From NCBI GenBank assembly GCA_963765745.1, contig CAVXXM010000011.1:62001-126000 (forward strand): a stretch of DNA of 64,000 nt, in the 5' to 3' direction. The position numbers and the translations under genes were made by a program. Positions within the stretch are counted from its first letter, which is position 1; each line of letters begins with the position of its first letter. The notes under the pieces are model-generated. The model was not told where the DNA came from. It was given only the letters and a program-made list of their open reading frames with translations, and searched no databases. This DNA is from JAHFPN01 sp963765745. Its GTDB lineage: Bacteria > Pseudomonadota > Alphaproteobacteria > Rhizobiales > Xanthobacteraceae. Positions 1 to 10,104 of this stretch are shown here, piece after piece.

Positions 1-1154
1 AGCCCGAGCGTGTGCGTTCCGAACTCTTGCAGCATGAAATTCAGGTCGAGACGCTGGGCGGCGAGACCCTCGAAGTCGAGGTTTCGGCCACCAAGAAGAC
101 CAATCTCGACAAGCTCTTGGACGTGATCGCGCTGCAGGCTGAATTGCTCGACCTCAAAGCCAACCCCGATCGCGCCGCCGAGGGCACGGTAATCGAAGCC
201 AAGCTCGATCGCGGCCGCGGACCGATCGCGACCGTTCTGGTGCAGCGCGGCACGCTGAAAGTAACGGACATCGTGGTGGCCGGGGCCCAATGGGGCCGCG
301 TACGCGCGCTGATCACCGATCAGGGTGAGCAGGTGGACAGCGCGAAGCCCTCGACGCCGGTGGAAGTGCTCGGCTTCGCCGGAACGCCCGATGCCGGCGA
401 TCGGCTCGCGGTCGTCGTGAGCGAGGCGCGGGCCCGCGAAATCACCGACTATCGCCAACGTCAGCGGCGCGAATCGCCGGCGCGCGGCGCCATGCGCGGC
501 TCGCTCGAGCAGATGATGAGCCAGTTGAAGAGCGCCGGCCGCAAGGAATTCCCGCTCGTGATCAAGGGCGACGTGCAGGGTTCGATCGAGGCGATCGTCG
601 GCGCGATCGAAAAACTCGGCACCGAGGAGGTCGCCGCGCGGATCATCCATGCCGGCGCCGGCGGCATTTCCGAGTCGGACGTGACGCTGGCGGAAGCCGC
701 GCACGCCGCGATCATCGGCTTCAACGTGCGCGCGCACAAGGAAGCGCGCGGGGCCGCGGAGCGTGCCGGGGTCGAGATCCGCTACTACAACATCATCTAC
801 GACCTCGTGGACGACGTGAAAAAGGCCATGTCCGGCCTGCTGCCGCCGACCTTGCGCGAGACCATGCTCGGCAACGCCGAGGTGCTCGAGGTGTTCGATG
901 TTTCCAAGATCGGCAAGGTCGCCGGTTGCCGGGTCACCAACGGCAAGGTCGAGCGCGGCCAGCATGTGCGGCTGATCCGCGACAACGTGGTGATCCACGA
1001 GGGCAAGCTTTCGACGCTCAAGCGCTTCAAGGACGAGGCGCGCGAGGTGGCCGCGGGTCAGGAGTGCGGCATGTCGTTCGAGAACTTCGAGGACATCCGC
1101 AAGGGCGACGTGATCGAGTGCTATCGCGTCGAATCCGTGCAGCGCTCGCTTTGA
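1..1154 (+). CDS. infB: Translation initiation factor IF-2, C-terminal part (5' end outside window)
   Basis: IF-2 is the GTPase that brings fMet-tRNA to the 30S subunit and promotes subunit joining. The reading frame is already open at the left edge (codons run from base 3), so only about 383 C-terminal residues are present and the G domain lies outside. Visible are the barrel domain after the G domain (GRGPIATVLVQRG), the C1 domain (FPLVIKGDVQGSIEAI) and the fMet-tRNA-binding C2 domain with ECGMSFENFEDIRKGD near the end. It heads the translation-related run infB-rbfA-truB-rpsO-pnp, the usual alphaproteobacterial order. The apparent GTG start at base 12 is internal, not the gene start. Identity is certain. 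Confidence 0.97.
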   Translation, partial: PERVRSELLQHEIQVETLGGETLEVEVSATKKTNLDKLLDVIALQAELLDLKANPDRAAEGTVIEAKLDRGRGPIATVLVQRGTLKVTDIVVAGAQWGRVRALITDQGEQVDSAKPSTPVEVLGFAGTPDAGDRLAVVVSEARAREITDYRQRQRRESPARGAMRGSLEQMMSQLKSAGRKEFPLVIKGDVQGSIEAIVGAIEKLGTEEVAARIIHAGAGGISESDVTLAEAAHAAIIGFNVRAHKEARGAAERAGVEIRYYNIIYDLVDDVKKAMSGLLPPTLRETMLGNAEVLEVFDVSKIGKVAGCRVTNGKVERGQHVRLIRDNVVIHEGKLSTLKRFKDEAREVAAGQECGMSFENFEDIRKGDVIECYRVESVQRSL

Positions 1155-1164
1155 TCCTTTCGTA

Positions 1165-1192
1165 AGCTCGACGTCTTCAGCTCGACGTCTTC
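1165..1192. repeat. Perfect 14-bp tandem duplication between infB and rbfA
   Basis: The unit AGCTCGACGTCTTC occurs twice back to back (1165-1178 and 1179-1192) in the 68-bp infB-rbfA spacer, followed by a decayed third start (GGCTCGG). Each unit contains the palindrome GACGTC. No function is evident; it may be simple slippage. Confidence 0.8.
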
Positions 1193-1222
1193 GGCTCGGT
1201 CCGAATCCGGGGGGACGTATAT

Positions 1223-1639
1223 ATGGCACGTCATCGCGATCGAGAGCAGCCGGGCCCCGGCCAGCGCCAGCTTCGCGTCGGCGAGCTGGTGCGCCACGCG
1301 CTCTCGGAAATGCTGATCCGCGCCGACGTGCACGATCCAGTGCTGGCGGCGCACACGGTCACGGTCCCGGAAGTGCGCATGAGCCCGGACCTGCGGCTTG
1401 CCACGATCTACGTGATGCCGCTCGGCGGGCGCGACCAGGCCGAGATCATGGCGGCGCTCGAGCGACATAAGAAGTACCTGCGCGGCGAGATCTCGCGGCG
1501 GATCAATCTGAAATTCGCGCCCGACATCCGCTTCATGATCGACGAGCGTTTTGACGAGGCGGCGCGCATCGAGCGGCTGTTGCGCTCGCCCGAGGTGGCG
1601 CGCGATCTCGATCCGAAGAAGGACAGCAAGCCGCAATGA
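1223..1639 (+). CDS. rbfA: Ribosome-binding factor A (30S maturation)
   Basis: RbfA is a small KH-like protein that binds the 30S subunit and assists 16S rRNA 5'-end maturation, especially in the cold. The 138-residue product has the family core, including VRHALSEML near the N-terminus, VTVPEVRMSPDLRLATIYV in the middle, and LKFAPDIRFMIDERFDEAARIE near the end. Length is normal for alphaproteobacteria. The ATG at 1223 follows a purine-rich stretch (GGGGGGAC) that can serve as ribosome binding site. Its stop overlaps the truB start (ATGA, 1636-1639), indicating translational coupling. Identity is secure from sequence and from the infB-rbfA-truB context. Confidence 0.95.
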   Translation: MARHRDREQPGPGQRQLRVGELVRHALSEMLIRADVHDPVLAAHTVTVPEVRMSPDLRLATIYVMPLGGRDQAEIMAALERHKKYLRGEISRRINLKFAPDIRFMIDERFDEAARIERLLRSPEVARDLDPKKDSKPQ

Positions 1640-2559
1640 GCGCGCCGCGAGCCGACAAGCGCGACGTGCACGGCTGGATCGCGTTGGACAAGGACGTCGG
1701 CCGCACCTCGACCGAGGCGGTGGCCGCGGTCAAGCGTCTGTTCCGCGCTAAAAAAGCCGGCCACGCCGGAACCCTCGACCCGCTCGCGTCCGGCGTGCTT
1801 CCGGTGGCGCTCGGCGAGGCGACCAAGACGGTTCCCTTCGTGATGGACGGCCGCAAGATCTATCGCTTCACGGTGCGCTGGGGGATCGAAACCGATACCG
1901 ACGACGCCGAAGGCCGCGCGCTGAAGACCAGCGAGACACGACCCGATGAGGGCGCGCTCCGCGCGGCGCTGCCGGCCTTCACCGGCACGATCGCGCAGGT
2001 GCCGCCGAGCTATTCCGCGCTCAAGATCGAGGGCGAGCGCGCCTACGATCTGGCGCGCGGGGGCCAGGAAGTTTTGCTCGCGGCACGGCCGGTGGAAATT
2101 CACCGGCTTTCGCTGATCGAGGCGCCGGACGCGGACCATGCGGTGCTCGAGGCCGAGTGCGGCAAGGGAACCTATGTGCGCGCGATCGCGCGCGATCTCG
2201 GCCGTGCGCTCGGCTGCCTCGGCCATGTAGAAAGCCTGCGGCGTGCCTGCGTCGGCCCTTTCAATGAGCGCAACGCGCTGACGCTTGCGCAGCTCGCGAA
2301 GCTCGCGCAATCGGGCGAGACGGAGCTATCCGCCGTGCTCGCAAGCGTCGAGACGGGGCTCGAGGCGCTGCCCGCTTTGAACGTCAGCCGCGCCGACGCG
2401 CAGCGCCTGATGCTCGGCCAGCCGGTGCTGCTGCGCGGCCGCGACGCACCCCTCATGCAGGGGGTCGTTTCGGTTTCGAGCGACGGCACTTTGGTGGCGA
2501 TAGCCGAGGTACTGGAAGGCGCGCTGAAGCCAAAGCGCATCTTTAACCTTCCGCGTTGA
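1636..2559 (+). CDS. truB: tRNA pseudouridine(55) synthase TruB
   Basis: TruB isomerises U55 to pseudouridine in the T-loop of tRNAs. The 307-residue protein has the catalytic block HAGTLDPLASGVLP with the nucleophilic Asp at about residue 48. It also has the RNA-binding motifs PSYSALKIEGERAYDLARGG and GKGTYVRAIARDLG, and a short PUA-like C-terminal segment. The start overlaps the rbfA stop by four bases. Length and motif order are typical. It is followed after about 160 bp by rpsO. Confidence 0.96.
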   Translation: MSAPRADKRDVHGWIALDKDVGRTSTEAVAAVKRLFRAKKAGHAGTLDPLASGVLPVALGEATKTVPFVMDGRKIYRFTVRWGIETDTDDAEGRALKTSETRPDEGALRAALPAFTGTIAQVPPSYSALKIEGERAYDLARGGQEVLLAARPVEIHRLSLIEAPDADHAVLEAECGKGTYVRAIARDLGRALGCLGHVESLRRACVGPFNERNALTLAQLAKLAQSGETELSAVLASVETGLEALPALNVSRADAQRLMLGQPVLLRGRDAPLMQGVVSVSSDGTLVAIAEVLEGALKPKRIFNLPR

Positions 2560-2717
2560 GCCAAAAGACGGAGATTCACGCGGCGAGATTGTGCTGGAAG
2601 CGGGCGCAATTCTATGTATATTGCGCCGCACCACGCGGGCCTAGGCGCGCGTAGGCGACTCGGCTGGACGACATCCCGGCCGTGCCGCTCCCAAAACTCC
2701 AACGAAAGGACATCCCG

Positions 2718-2987
2718 ATGTCGGTGACGGTCGAGCGCAAGCTTGAGCTAGTGAAAGAGTATGCAACGAAGGCGGGCGATACCGGCTCGCCGGAGGTGCA
2801 GGTGGCGATCCTCACAGAGCGGATCACGGACCTGACCGAACACTTCAAGACCCACGTCAAAGACAATCACTCCCGGCGCGGACTGTTGAAGCTCGTCTCG
2901 CTGCGGCGCAGCCTGCTCGATTATCTGAAGTCGAGGGACGAGGCGCGCTACAGCAAGCTGATCGACAAGCTCGGCATCCGCCGCTGA
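2718..2987 (+). CDS. rpsO: 30S ribosomal protein S15
   Basis: S15 is a primary 16S rRNA-binding protein of the 30S platform. The start is placed at ATG 2718, giving the usual 89 residues beginning MSVTVERKLELVKEYA; a longer upstream reading is not conserved. AAAGGA lies about ten bases before the ATG. The family signature is visible (GSPEVQVAILTERI, then HSRRGLLKLVSLRRSLLDYL). The rpsO-pnp pairing is conserved across proteobacteria and is normally post-transcriptionally regulated. Confidence 0.97.
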   Translation: MSVTVERKLELVKEYATKAGDTGSPEVQVAILTERITDLTEHFKTHVKDNHSRRGLLKLVSLRRSLLDYLKSRDEARYSKLIDKLGIRR

Positions 2988-2993
2988 ACCGCT

Positions 2994-3015
2994 CCGCGCG
3001 GAAGCTTCCGCGCGG
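2994..3015 (+). promoter_or_regulatory. Perfect hairpin in rpsO-pnp spacer
   Basis: The sequence CCGCGCGG-AAGCTT-CCGCGCGG is a perfect 22-bp palindrome, an 8-bp GC stem with a 6-base loop. It lies six bases after the rpsO stop and has no T-run behind it, so it is not a classical terminator. In enterobacteria the equivalent spacer holds an RNase III-cleaved hairpin through which PNPase represses itself; a similar role here is inferred. Confidence 0.6.
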
Positions 3016-3109
3016 CCGATCAACCCGGAAGAGTACAGCCATGGCAGGATCGCCGGACGCTCCAAGCCCAGCGCGCATGCGCGCCGGCGCGAGCGTCTCG
3101 CCGTCTTGC

Positions 3110-3138
3110 CCATGGCTTTCCCTCTCCGCAAGCCATGG
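3110..3138 (+). promoter_or_regulatory. Stem-loop just upstream of pnp start
   Basis: CCATGGCTT (3110-3118) pairs perfectly with AAGCCATGG (3130-3138) around an 11-base loop. The 3' arm ends 15 bases before the pnp ATG (3154) and abuts the purine-rich GGAAAGAGAAAG that is the likely ribosome binding site. A further 14-bp palindrome, GCGCGCATGCGCGC, lies at 3071-3084. The pnp leader is therefore highly structured, consistent with translational autoregulation, which is inferred. Confidence 0.55.
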
Positions 3139-3153
3139 AAAGAGAAAGCGAAT

Positions 3154-5319
<2,166 letters not shown>

Positions 5320-5343
5320 CGGCGGCGTCGGAGCCGAACAGCG

Positions 5344-5375
5344 AAGGGCGGCCACGAGCCGCCCTTTTGCTTTTT
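5344..5375 (+). terminator. Rho-independent terminator of pnp
   Basis: AAGGGCGGC (5344-5352), loop CACGA, then GCCGCCCTT (5358-5366), followed by TTTTGCTTTTT. It is a 9-bp GC-rich stem plus U-tract, 25 bases after the pnp stop and just before the convergent cyclase gene. Confidence 0.88.
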
Positions 5376-5385
5376 CGCTTCCGCT

Positions 5386-6666
5386 TCAATCCTTTAGGCG
5401 CGGCCCGAGCAGGAAGAACGTGCGCGCGACGCCGATGCCCTTGATCTCGGTGGCGCCGCGTTCCTCGAACAGGAAGCGCTCGCCGGCGGCGGCGCGATAT
5501 TCCTCGCTCACCTGGATGCGGCCGGGAACGCCGTGCGATTGCATGCGCGAGGCCATGTTCACCGCATCGCCCCACAAATCGTAGGAGATGCGCGTGTCGC
5601 CGATCACGCCGGCGATCGCCGTTCCGTAGTGGATGCCCACGCGCAGTTCGAGCTTCCGGCGGCCGAGCGGAGCGCAGCGATGCTGCACCTTCAGCATCTC
5701 GAGCGCGAGGTGCCCGATTCCCATCACGCCGCCGACGCTGCCGCCATGCAGGCCGCCGACCGCCATATAGGAATCGCCGATGGTCTTGATCTTGTCGACG
5801 CCGTAGGTCTCGCACATCAGATCGAACGCCCGCACGAACTGGTCGAGATAGTCGACGACCGCTTCCGGAGACTGCTCGTGCGCGGCGGGCGTGAAGTCCA
5901 CGAGATCGGCGAACAGCACGCTCACGTTCTCGAACCGGTCGGCGATCCGCGTCTCGTTGCCGGAGCGCAGACGTTGCGCCACCGCCGCGGGAAGCACGAC
6001 CGATACCAGGGCCTCGGCGCGGGCTCGTTGCCGCTCCAGCTCGTCCTCGGCCCGCCGCAGCAGGAACAGCGCGTAGAACAGCACCCCGGCGTTGATGACG
6101 ATGGCATTGATCATGGATTGAATCGCCAGAAATTTGATCGCGCGCTCGTCGGCAATGAGCGCGATGCCTTGCTGCGGCGCAAAGTTGACCACCGCCAGCA
6201 TCACCGCGCACGCCAGGAGCAGCCCCCCGATGGCGATTCGCCAGTGCTCCAGGCCGAACACGAACCACACGATGGCGGCGAGCAAGAAGTAGACCTGGGT
6301 CTGAGCTTGCAATCCGTAGAAGGTCGACGACAGCGTCACGGACGCCAGGAACCAGATCGTGAGGGCCGCCGGAGCCACGATATCGCCATATCGATGCAGG
6401 CGGTGAACCAGGAGGGGGAAGATCGCAATTCCGACGTATGTAACCTGCATGAGCAGCAAGTTTTCAGCGTCGTAGAGAAAATTGGCGACAATTCGCGTGA
6501 TGGCGTTCAGGGAACCGGCGAGCGCCGTGACATTGGTGATCCGCTGGCGCCGGATAATTTGCGGATCAGTCGATACGATGCCGGCCGAAACGATCCGCTG
6601 GAGCCAGCGCGGCAGCTCGAAGCCGCGCGGCCGCTCATGACGAACCAGATCACGCAAGCGAGTCAC
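5386..6666 (-). CDS. Membrane-anchored class III adenylate cyclase
   Basis: Predicted to make cAMP from ATP at the inner membrane. The first 250 residues carry about six hydrophobic segments (the fourth is near VYFLLAAIVWFVFGL), then a short charged linker rich in E and R. The class III cyclase domain runs from about 255 to 415. The two metal-binding aspartates are in FADLVDFT. The adenine-selecting Lys is in KIKTIGDSYMAVGG, the second specificity Asp in YDLWGD, and the transition-state Asn/Arg in AVNMASRM, so ATP rather than GTP is the expected substrate. It has no HAMP or recognised sensor domain. It faces pnp convergently and lies 30 bp beyond the fabI stop, so it may be separately transcribed. 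The signal it senses is unknown. Confidence 0.88.
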   Translation of the reverse strand: MTRLRDLVRHERPRGFELPRWLQRIVSAGIVSTDPQIIRRQRITNVTALAGSLNAITRIVANFLYDAENLLLMQVTYVGIAIFPLLVHRLHRYGDIVAPAALTIWFLASVTLSSTFYGLQAQTQVYFLLAAIVWFVFGLEHWRIAIGGLLLACAVMLAVVNFAPQQGIALIADERAIKFLAIQSMINAIVINAGVLFYALFLLRRAEDELERQRARAEALVSVVLPAAVAQRLRSGNETRIADRFENVSVLFADLVDFTPAAHEQSPEAVVDYLDQFVRAFDLMCETYGVDKIKTIGDSYMAVGGLHGGSVGGVMGIGHLALEMLKVQHRCAPLGRRKLELRVGIHYGTAIAGVIGDTRISYDLWGDAVNMASRMQSHGVPGRIQVSEEYRAAAGERFLFEERGATEIKGIGVARTFFLLGPRLKD

Positions 6667-6696
6667 GATCGGCGCTCCGCGTCGCTCCCGGCCCTT

Positions 6697-7554
6697 CTAC
6701 TCCGCGGCCTTCGAGGCGATGCCGTTCTTGCCCTCGGCCTCGTCCTCGCCGTTCTTCAAGTCCTCGGGATTGGGCATCGAGATGACGTTGTATCCGGCGT
6801 CGACATAGACGATCTCGCCGGTCACCGCCGAGGAAAGGCCAGAGAGCAGAAAGAGCGCGGCGCCGCCGACGTCCTCGATGGTGACCGGGCGGCGCAGCGG
6901 CGAATGGCGCTTCTGGAAATTGAACATGAAGCGCGCGTTGGCGATGCCGGCACCCGCCAGCGTGCGCACCGGGCCCGCGGAAATGGCGTTGACGCGAATG
7001 TCCTTGGGGCCGAAATCGGCGGCCAGATACCGCACGCTGGCCTCGAGCGCGGCCTTGGCCACGCCCATCACGTTGTAGTTCGGCATGACGCGGGCCGAGC
7101 CGCCGAAGGTGAGCGTCAGGATCGAGCCGCCCGGCTTCATCAGGCTGCCGGCGCGCTTGGCGATCTCGGTGAAGGAGAAGCAGGAGACCAGCATGGTGCG
7201 GACGAAATTCTCGCGCGAAGTGTCGGCGTAGCGGCCCTTGAGCTCGTTCTTGTCGGAAAAAGCGATGGCGTGCACGACGAAATCGAGCCCACCCCAGGCG
7301 CGCTTGATCTCGGAAAATACGCGATCGACCGTAGCCAGATCCTCCACGTCGCAGGGCAGGATGAGTTTGCCGCCGAGCGACTCGGCGAGCGGCCGCACGC
7401 GCTTGCCGAGCGCCTCGCCCTGGTAGGTGAAAGCGAGCTCCGCGCCCTGCGCGTGCGCCGCCTGGGCGATGCCCCAGGCGATGGAATGGTCGTTGGCGAC
7501 CCCCATGATGAGGCCGCGCTTGCCCGACAACAACGCCTGCACGGATTTGCTCAT
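6697..7554 (-). CDS. fabI: Enoyl-[acyl-carrier-protein] reductase (NADH)
   Basis: FabI performs the last reduction of each fatty-acid elongation round. The start is ATG 7554, overlapping the fabB stop (ATGA), and gives 285 residues beginning MSKSVQALLSGKRGLIMGVA. It is an SDR-type Rossmann fold with the FabI version of the nucleotide motif (GVANDHSIAWGIA). The catalytic Tyr and Lys are separated by six residues in NYNVMGVAKAALE. A charged tail (EDEAEGKNGIASKAAE) extends past the fold. It is the third gene of the fabA-fabB-fabI operon. Confidence 0.95.
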   Translation of the reverse strand: MSKSVQALLSGKRGLIMGVANDHSIAWGIAQAAHAQGAELAFTYQGEALGKRVRPLAESLGGKLILPCDVEDLATVDRVFSEIKRAWGGLDFVVHAIAFSDKNELKGRYADTSRENFVRTMLVSCFSFTEIAKRAGSLMKPGGSILTLTFGGSARVMPNYNVMGVAKAALEASVRYLAADFGPKDIRVNAISAGPVRTLAGAGIANARFMFNFQKRHSPLRRPVTIEDVGGAALFLLSGLSSAVTGEIVYVDAGYNVISMPNPEDLKNGEDEAEGKNGIASKAAE

Positions 7555-8768
7555 GCGTCGGCACGCTGCAGCACGATCGAGGCGTTGGTGCCGCCGAAGC
7601 CGAAGGAATTCGAGAGCACGCAGCCGAGCTGAACGTTGTCCTTGCGCTCGAGCAGAATCGGCATGTCGGCGAAGGCCGGGTCGAGCGTCTCGATATTGGC
7701 GCTCCCACAGATGAAGCCGTTCTGCATCATCAGGAGCGAATAGATCGCTTCCTGCACGCCGGTGGCGCCGAGCGAATGGCCGGTGAGCGACTTGGTGGCC
7801 GAGATCGGCGGGCATTTGGCGCCGAACACCTCGCGGATCGCCTCGATCTCCTTCAGATCGCCGATCGGCGTGGAGGTCGCGTGCGGGTTGATGTAGTCGA
7901 CCGGCGCTTTGACGCCCTCGAGCGCCATTCTCATGCAGCGCACCGCGCCTTCGCCGGAAGGCTGCACCATGTCGTAGCCGTCGGAAGTTGCGCCGTAGCC
8001 GGCGATTTCGCCATAGATGCGGGCGCCACGCGCCTTGGCATGCTCGAGCTCTTCCAGCACCAAAACGCCGGCGCCGCCGGCGATGACGAAGCCGTCGCGG
8101 TCCTTGTCATAGGCGCGGGACGCCTTCTCGGGCCGGTCGTTGAAGCCTGACGACATGGCGCCCATGGCGTCGAACAGAACCGAGAGCGTCCAGTCGAGTT
8201 CCTCGCAACCGCCGGCGAATATGATGTCCTGCTTGCCGGCCTGGATCAGCTCGTAGGAGTTGCCGATGCAGTGATTGGAAGTCGCGCACGCCGAGGAGAT
8301 CGAATAATTGACGCCCTTGATCTTGAACCAGGTGGCAAGCGTCGCGGAAGCCGTCGACGACATGGCCTTGGGCACCGCGAAGGGACCGACGCGCTTGGGG
8401 CCCTTTTCGCGCGTGATGTCGGCGGCCTCGACCAGCGTGCGCGTCGAGGGACCGCCCGAGCCCATGATGATGCCGGTTTTCACGTTGGAGACTTCGCCGG
8501 GCTCGAGCCCCGAGTCGCGGATCGCCTGGTCCATGGCGACGTGATTCCAGGCGGCACCGCCGCCGAGGAAGCGCAGTGCGCGCCGGTCCACCATGCCGAC
8601 AGGATCGAGCGTCGGCGCGCCGTGCACCTGGCAACGAAACCCCAGGCGCTGATAATCCGCGGCCGCGGAAATCCCGCTCTTGGACTCGCGCAGCGACGCC
8701 AGCACTTCTTGCGTGCTGTTGCCGATGGACGAGACGATGCCCATCCCGCTGACGACCACTCGTCGCAT
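7551..8768 (-). CDS. fabB: 3-oxoacyl-[acyl-carrier-protein] synthase I
   Basis: FabB is the condensing enzyme needed to elongate the cis-unsaturated acyl chain made by FabA. The chosen start, ATG 8768 (MRRVVVSGMGIVSSIG), gives 405 residues; the longer open frame upstream merely runs through fabA. The thiolase-fold active site is complete: Cys in SSACATSNHCIG, His in NPHATSTPIGD, and Lys/His in TKSLTGHSLGATG. The FabB rather than FabF assignment rests on the NPHATSTP motif and on direct linkage to fabA, which lies 47 bp upstream. Confidence 0.95.
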   Translation of the reverse strand: MRRVVVSGMGIVSSIGNSTQEVLASLRESKSGISAAADYQRLGFRCQVHGAPTLDPVGMVDRRALRFLGGGAAWNHVAMDQAIRDSGLEPGEVSNVKTGIIMGSGGPSTRTLVEAADITREKGPKRVGPFAVPKAMSSTASATLATWFKIKGVNYSISSACATSNHCIGNSYELIQAGKQDIIFAGGCEELDWTLSVLFDAMGAMSSGFNDRPEKASRAYDKDRDGFVIAGGAGVLVLEELEHAKARGARIYGEIAGYGATSDGYDMVQPSGEGAVRCMRMALEGVKAPVDYINPHATSTPIGDLKEIEAIREVFGAKCPPISATKSLTGHSLGATGVQEAIYSLLMMQNGFICGSANIETLDPAFADMPILLERKDNVQLGCVLSNSFGFGGTNASIVLQRADA

Positions 8769-8815
8769 GTCTGCCTCGTCGATCCGGGCGGCCGGCCGGG
8801 CTCGGCCGCGCGCCT

Positions 8816-9349
8816 TCAGGCTTTCGCCGCTTGCGTCTCCTGGTCGGCGCGGAACAGGCCGACCTTGAGGTCGAAAGCGCGGTAGATGGTCTGGCCGTCG
8901 GCGGAGAGCCACCCGTCGGCGATACCGAGCACCAGCTTGGAACGCATCACGCGCTTGATGTCGATGCCATAGACGACGTTCTTCACCGTCGGCAACACCT
9001 GGCCGGAGAGTTTGATCTCGCCGACGCCGAGCGCCCGGCCCCTGCCCGGCGCCCCGAGCCAGCCGAGGAAAAAGCCGACCATCTGCCAAAGCGCATCGAT
9101 CCCGAGGCAGCCCGGCATGACCGGATCGCCCTTGAAATGGCAGGAAAAGAACCACAGGTCCGGCCGCACCTTCAGCTCGGCCCGCATCAGGCCCTTGCCG
9201 TGCTGACCGCCGGTCTCGGCGATCTCCGAAATGCGGTCGAACATCAGCATCGGCGGCAACGGCAGCTGGGCATTGCCCGCGCCGAACATCTCGCCGCGCC
9301 CGCACGCCAGCAGGTCCTCGTAATCGTAGTTCGCGCGCCGCTCGCTCAT
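8816..9349 (-). CDS. fabA: 3-hydroxydecanoyl-[ACP] dehydratase/isomerase
   Basis: FabA dehydrates 3-hydroxydecanoyl-ACP and isomerises the trans-2 to the cis-3 double bond, the branch point to unsaturated fatty acids. The 177-residue product is a single hot-dog domain. The catalytic His is in FFSCHFKGDPVMPGCLGIDA and the conserved Asp is in the same block. It heads the fabA-fabB-fabI operon and is divergent from irr across 165 bp, an arrangement also known from Bradyrhizobium. That spacer must hold both promoters; I could not assign boxes confidently. Confidence 0.96.
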   Translation of the reverse strand: MSERRANYDYEDLLACGRGEMFGAGNAQLPLPPMLMFDRISEIAETGGQHGKGLMRAELKVRPDLWFFSCHFKGDPVMPGCLGIDALWQMVGFFLGWLGAPGRGRALGVGEIKLSGQVLPTVKNVVYGIDIKRVMRSKLVLGIADGWLSADGQTIYRAFDLKVGLFRADQETQAAKA

Positions 9350-9514
9350 TGCTGCTCTGGGACGTTGGCCCCGTTCTCGACTGCAAATTTCCTAACACAG
9401 CAACCTGATACCCGAAAGGCGCAGAGGTCCGTGGAATCGCCTTCGATTCGCGCAAAAAGCCTTGTTGGGCCGGGTGTTGCGCCTAGGGCATCGCCTCCCT
9501 ATTATCCAAGCAAC

Positions 9515-10036
9515 ATGGCAGACCCGATTACCAACGACATGCCGCGTCGCCCCGTGTTCGAGGACGACGACGTGGAACTCCCGGTCGAGCGGCTGCAAAC
9601 GCAGCCGGCGGCGGGGCGGCGCACCGGCTGTCCGTTCCATGACGTGCGGCAGATGCTGCGCGAGGTGGGCCTGCGGCCTACACGTCAGCGGCTTGCGCTC
9701 GGCTGGCTGTTGTTCGCCAAGGGCGACCGGCACATGACCGCGGAAAACCTGCACGAAGAGGCACTGCGCGCGCGCTTTCCGGTGTCGCTGGCGACCGTCT
9801 ACAACACACTGAACCAGTTTACCGAGGTGCGGCTGTTGCGCGAGGTCGCGGTCGATGGGTCGAAGACCTATTTTGACACCAACAATTCCGACCATCATCA
9901 CTTCTTCGTCGAAGGCGAGAACGATCTCTTCGATATTCCGGGTGCCGAGCTCCTGGTCGACCGGCTGCCGAAACCGCCCGCGGGCTTCGAGGTCGCGCGC
10001 GTCGATGTGGTCGTGCGCCTACGCCGCAAGGGCTAG
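9515..10036 (+). CDS. irr: Iron response regulator Irr (Fur family)
   Basis: Irr is the Fur-family regulator through which rhizobia and relatives match haem synthesis and iron uptake to haem status; in Bradyrhizobium it is degraded when haem binds. The start is ATG 9515, giving 173 residues. A haem-regulatory Cys-Pro motif lies at GCPFHD (Cys39-Pro40), where Bradyrhizobium has GCPWHD. The second haem site, a His cluster, is SDHHHFF (His127-129). The winged helix follows the first motif (LRPTRQRLALGWLLF, FPVSLATVYNTLNQF). Adjacent divergent fabA supports the assignment. The longer open frame upstream runs antisense to fabA and is not used. Confidence 0.93.
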   Translation: MADPITNDMPRRPVFEDDDVELPVERLQTQPAAGRRTGCPFHDVRQMLREVGLRPTRQRLALGWLLFAKGDRHMTAENLHEEALRARFPVSLATVYNTLNQFTEVRLLREVAVDGSKTYFDTNNSDHHHFFVEGENDLFDIPGAELLVDRLPKPPAGFEVARVDVVVRLRRKG

Positions 10037-10063
10037 CCGCAAGAACACGGAGCGGATTTATCG

Positions 10064-10095
10064 TGGCCGGGCTTTGTCCCGACCATTGTTTTTTG
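10064..10095 (+). terminator. Palindromic element with T-run after irr
   Basis: TGGCCGGG (10064-10071), loop CTTTGT, then CCCGACCA (10078-10085) with one mismatched pair, followed by TTGTTTTTT. It sits between the convergent irr and SH3 genes and fits a terminator for irr. Its core matches palindromes found at 14405 and 41753 (see findings). Confidence 0.65.
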
Positions 10096-10104
10096 CAACT
10101 CAGC

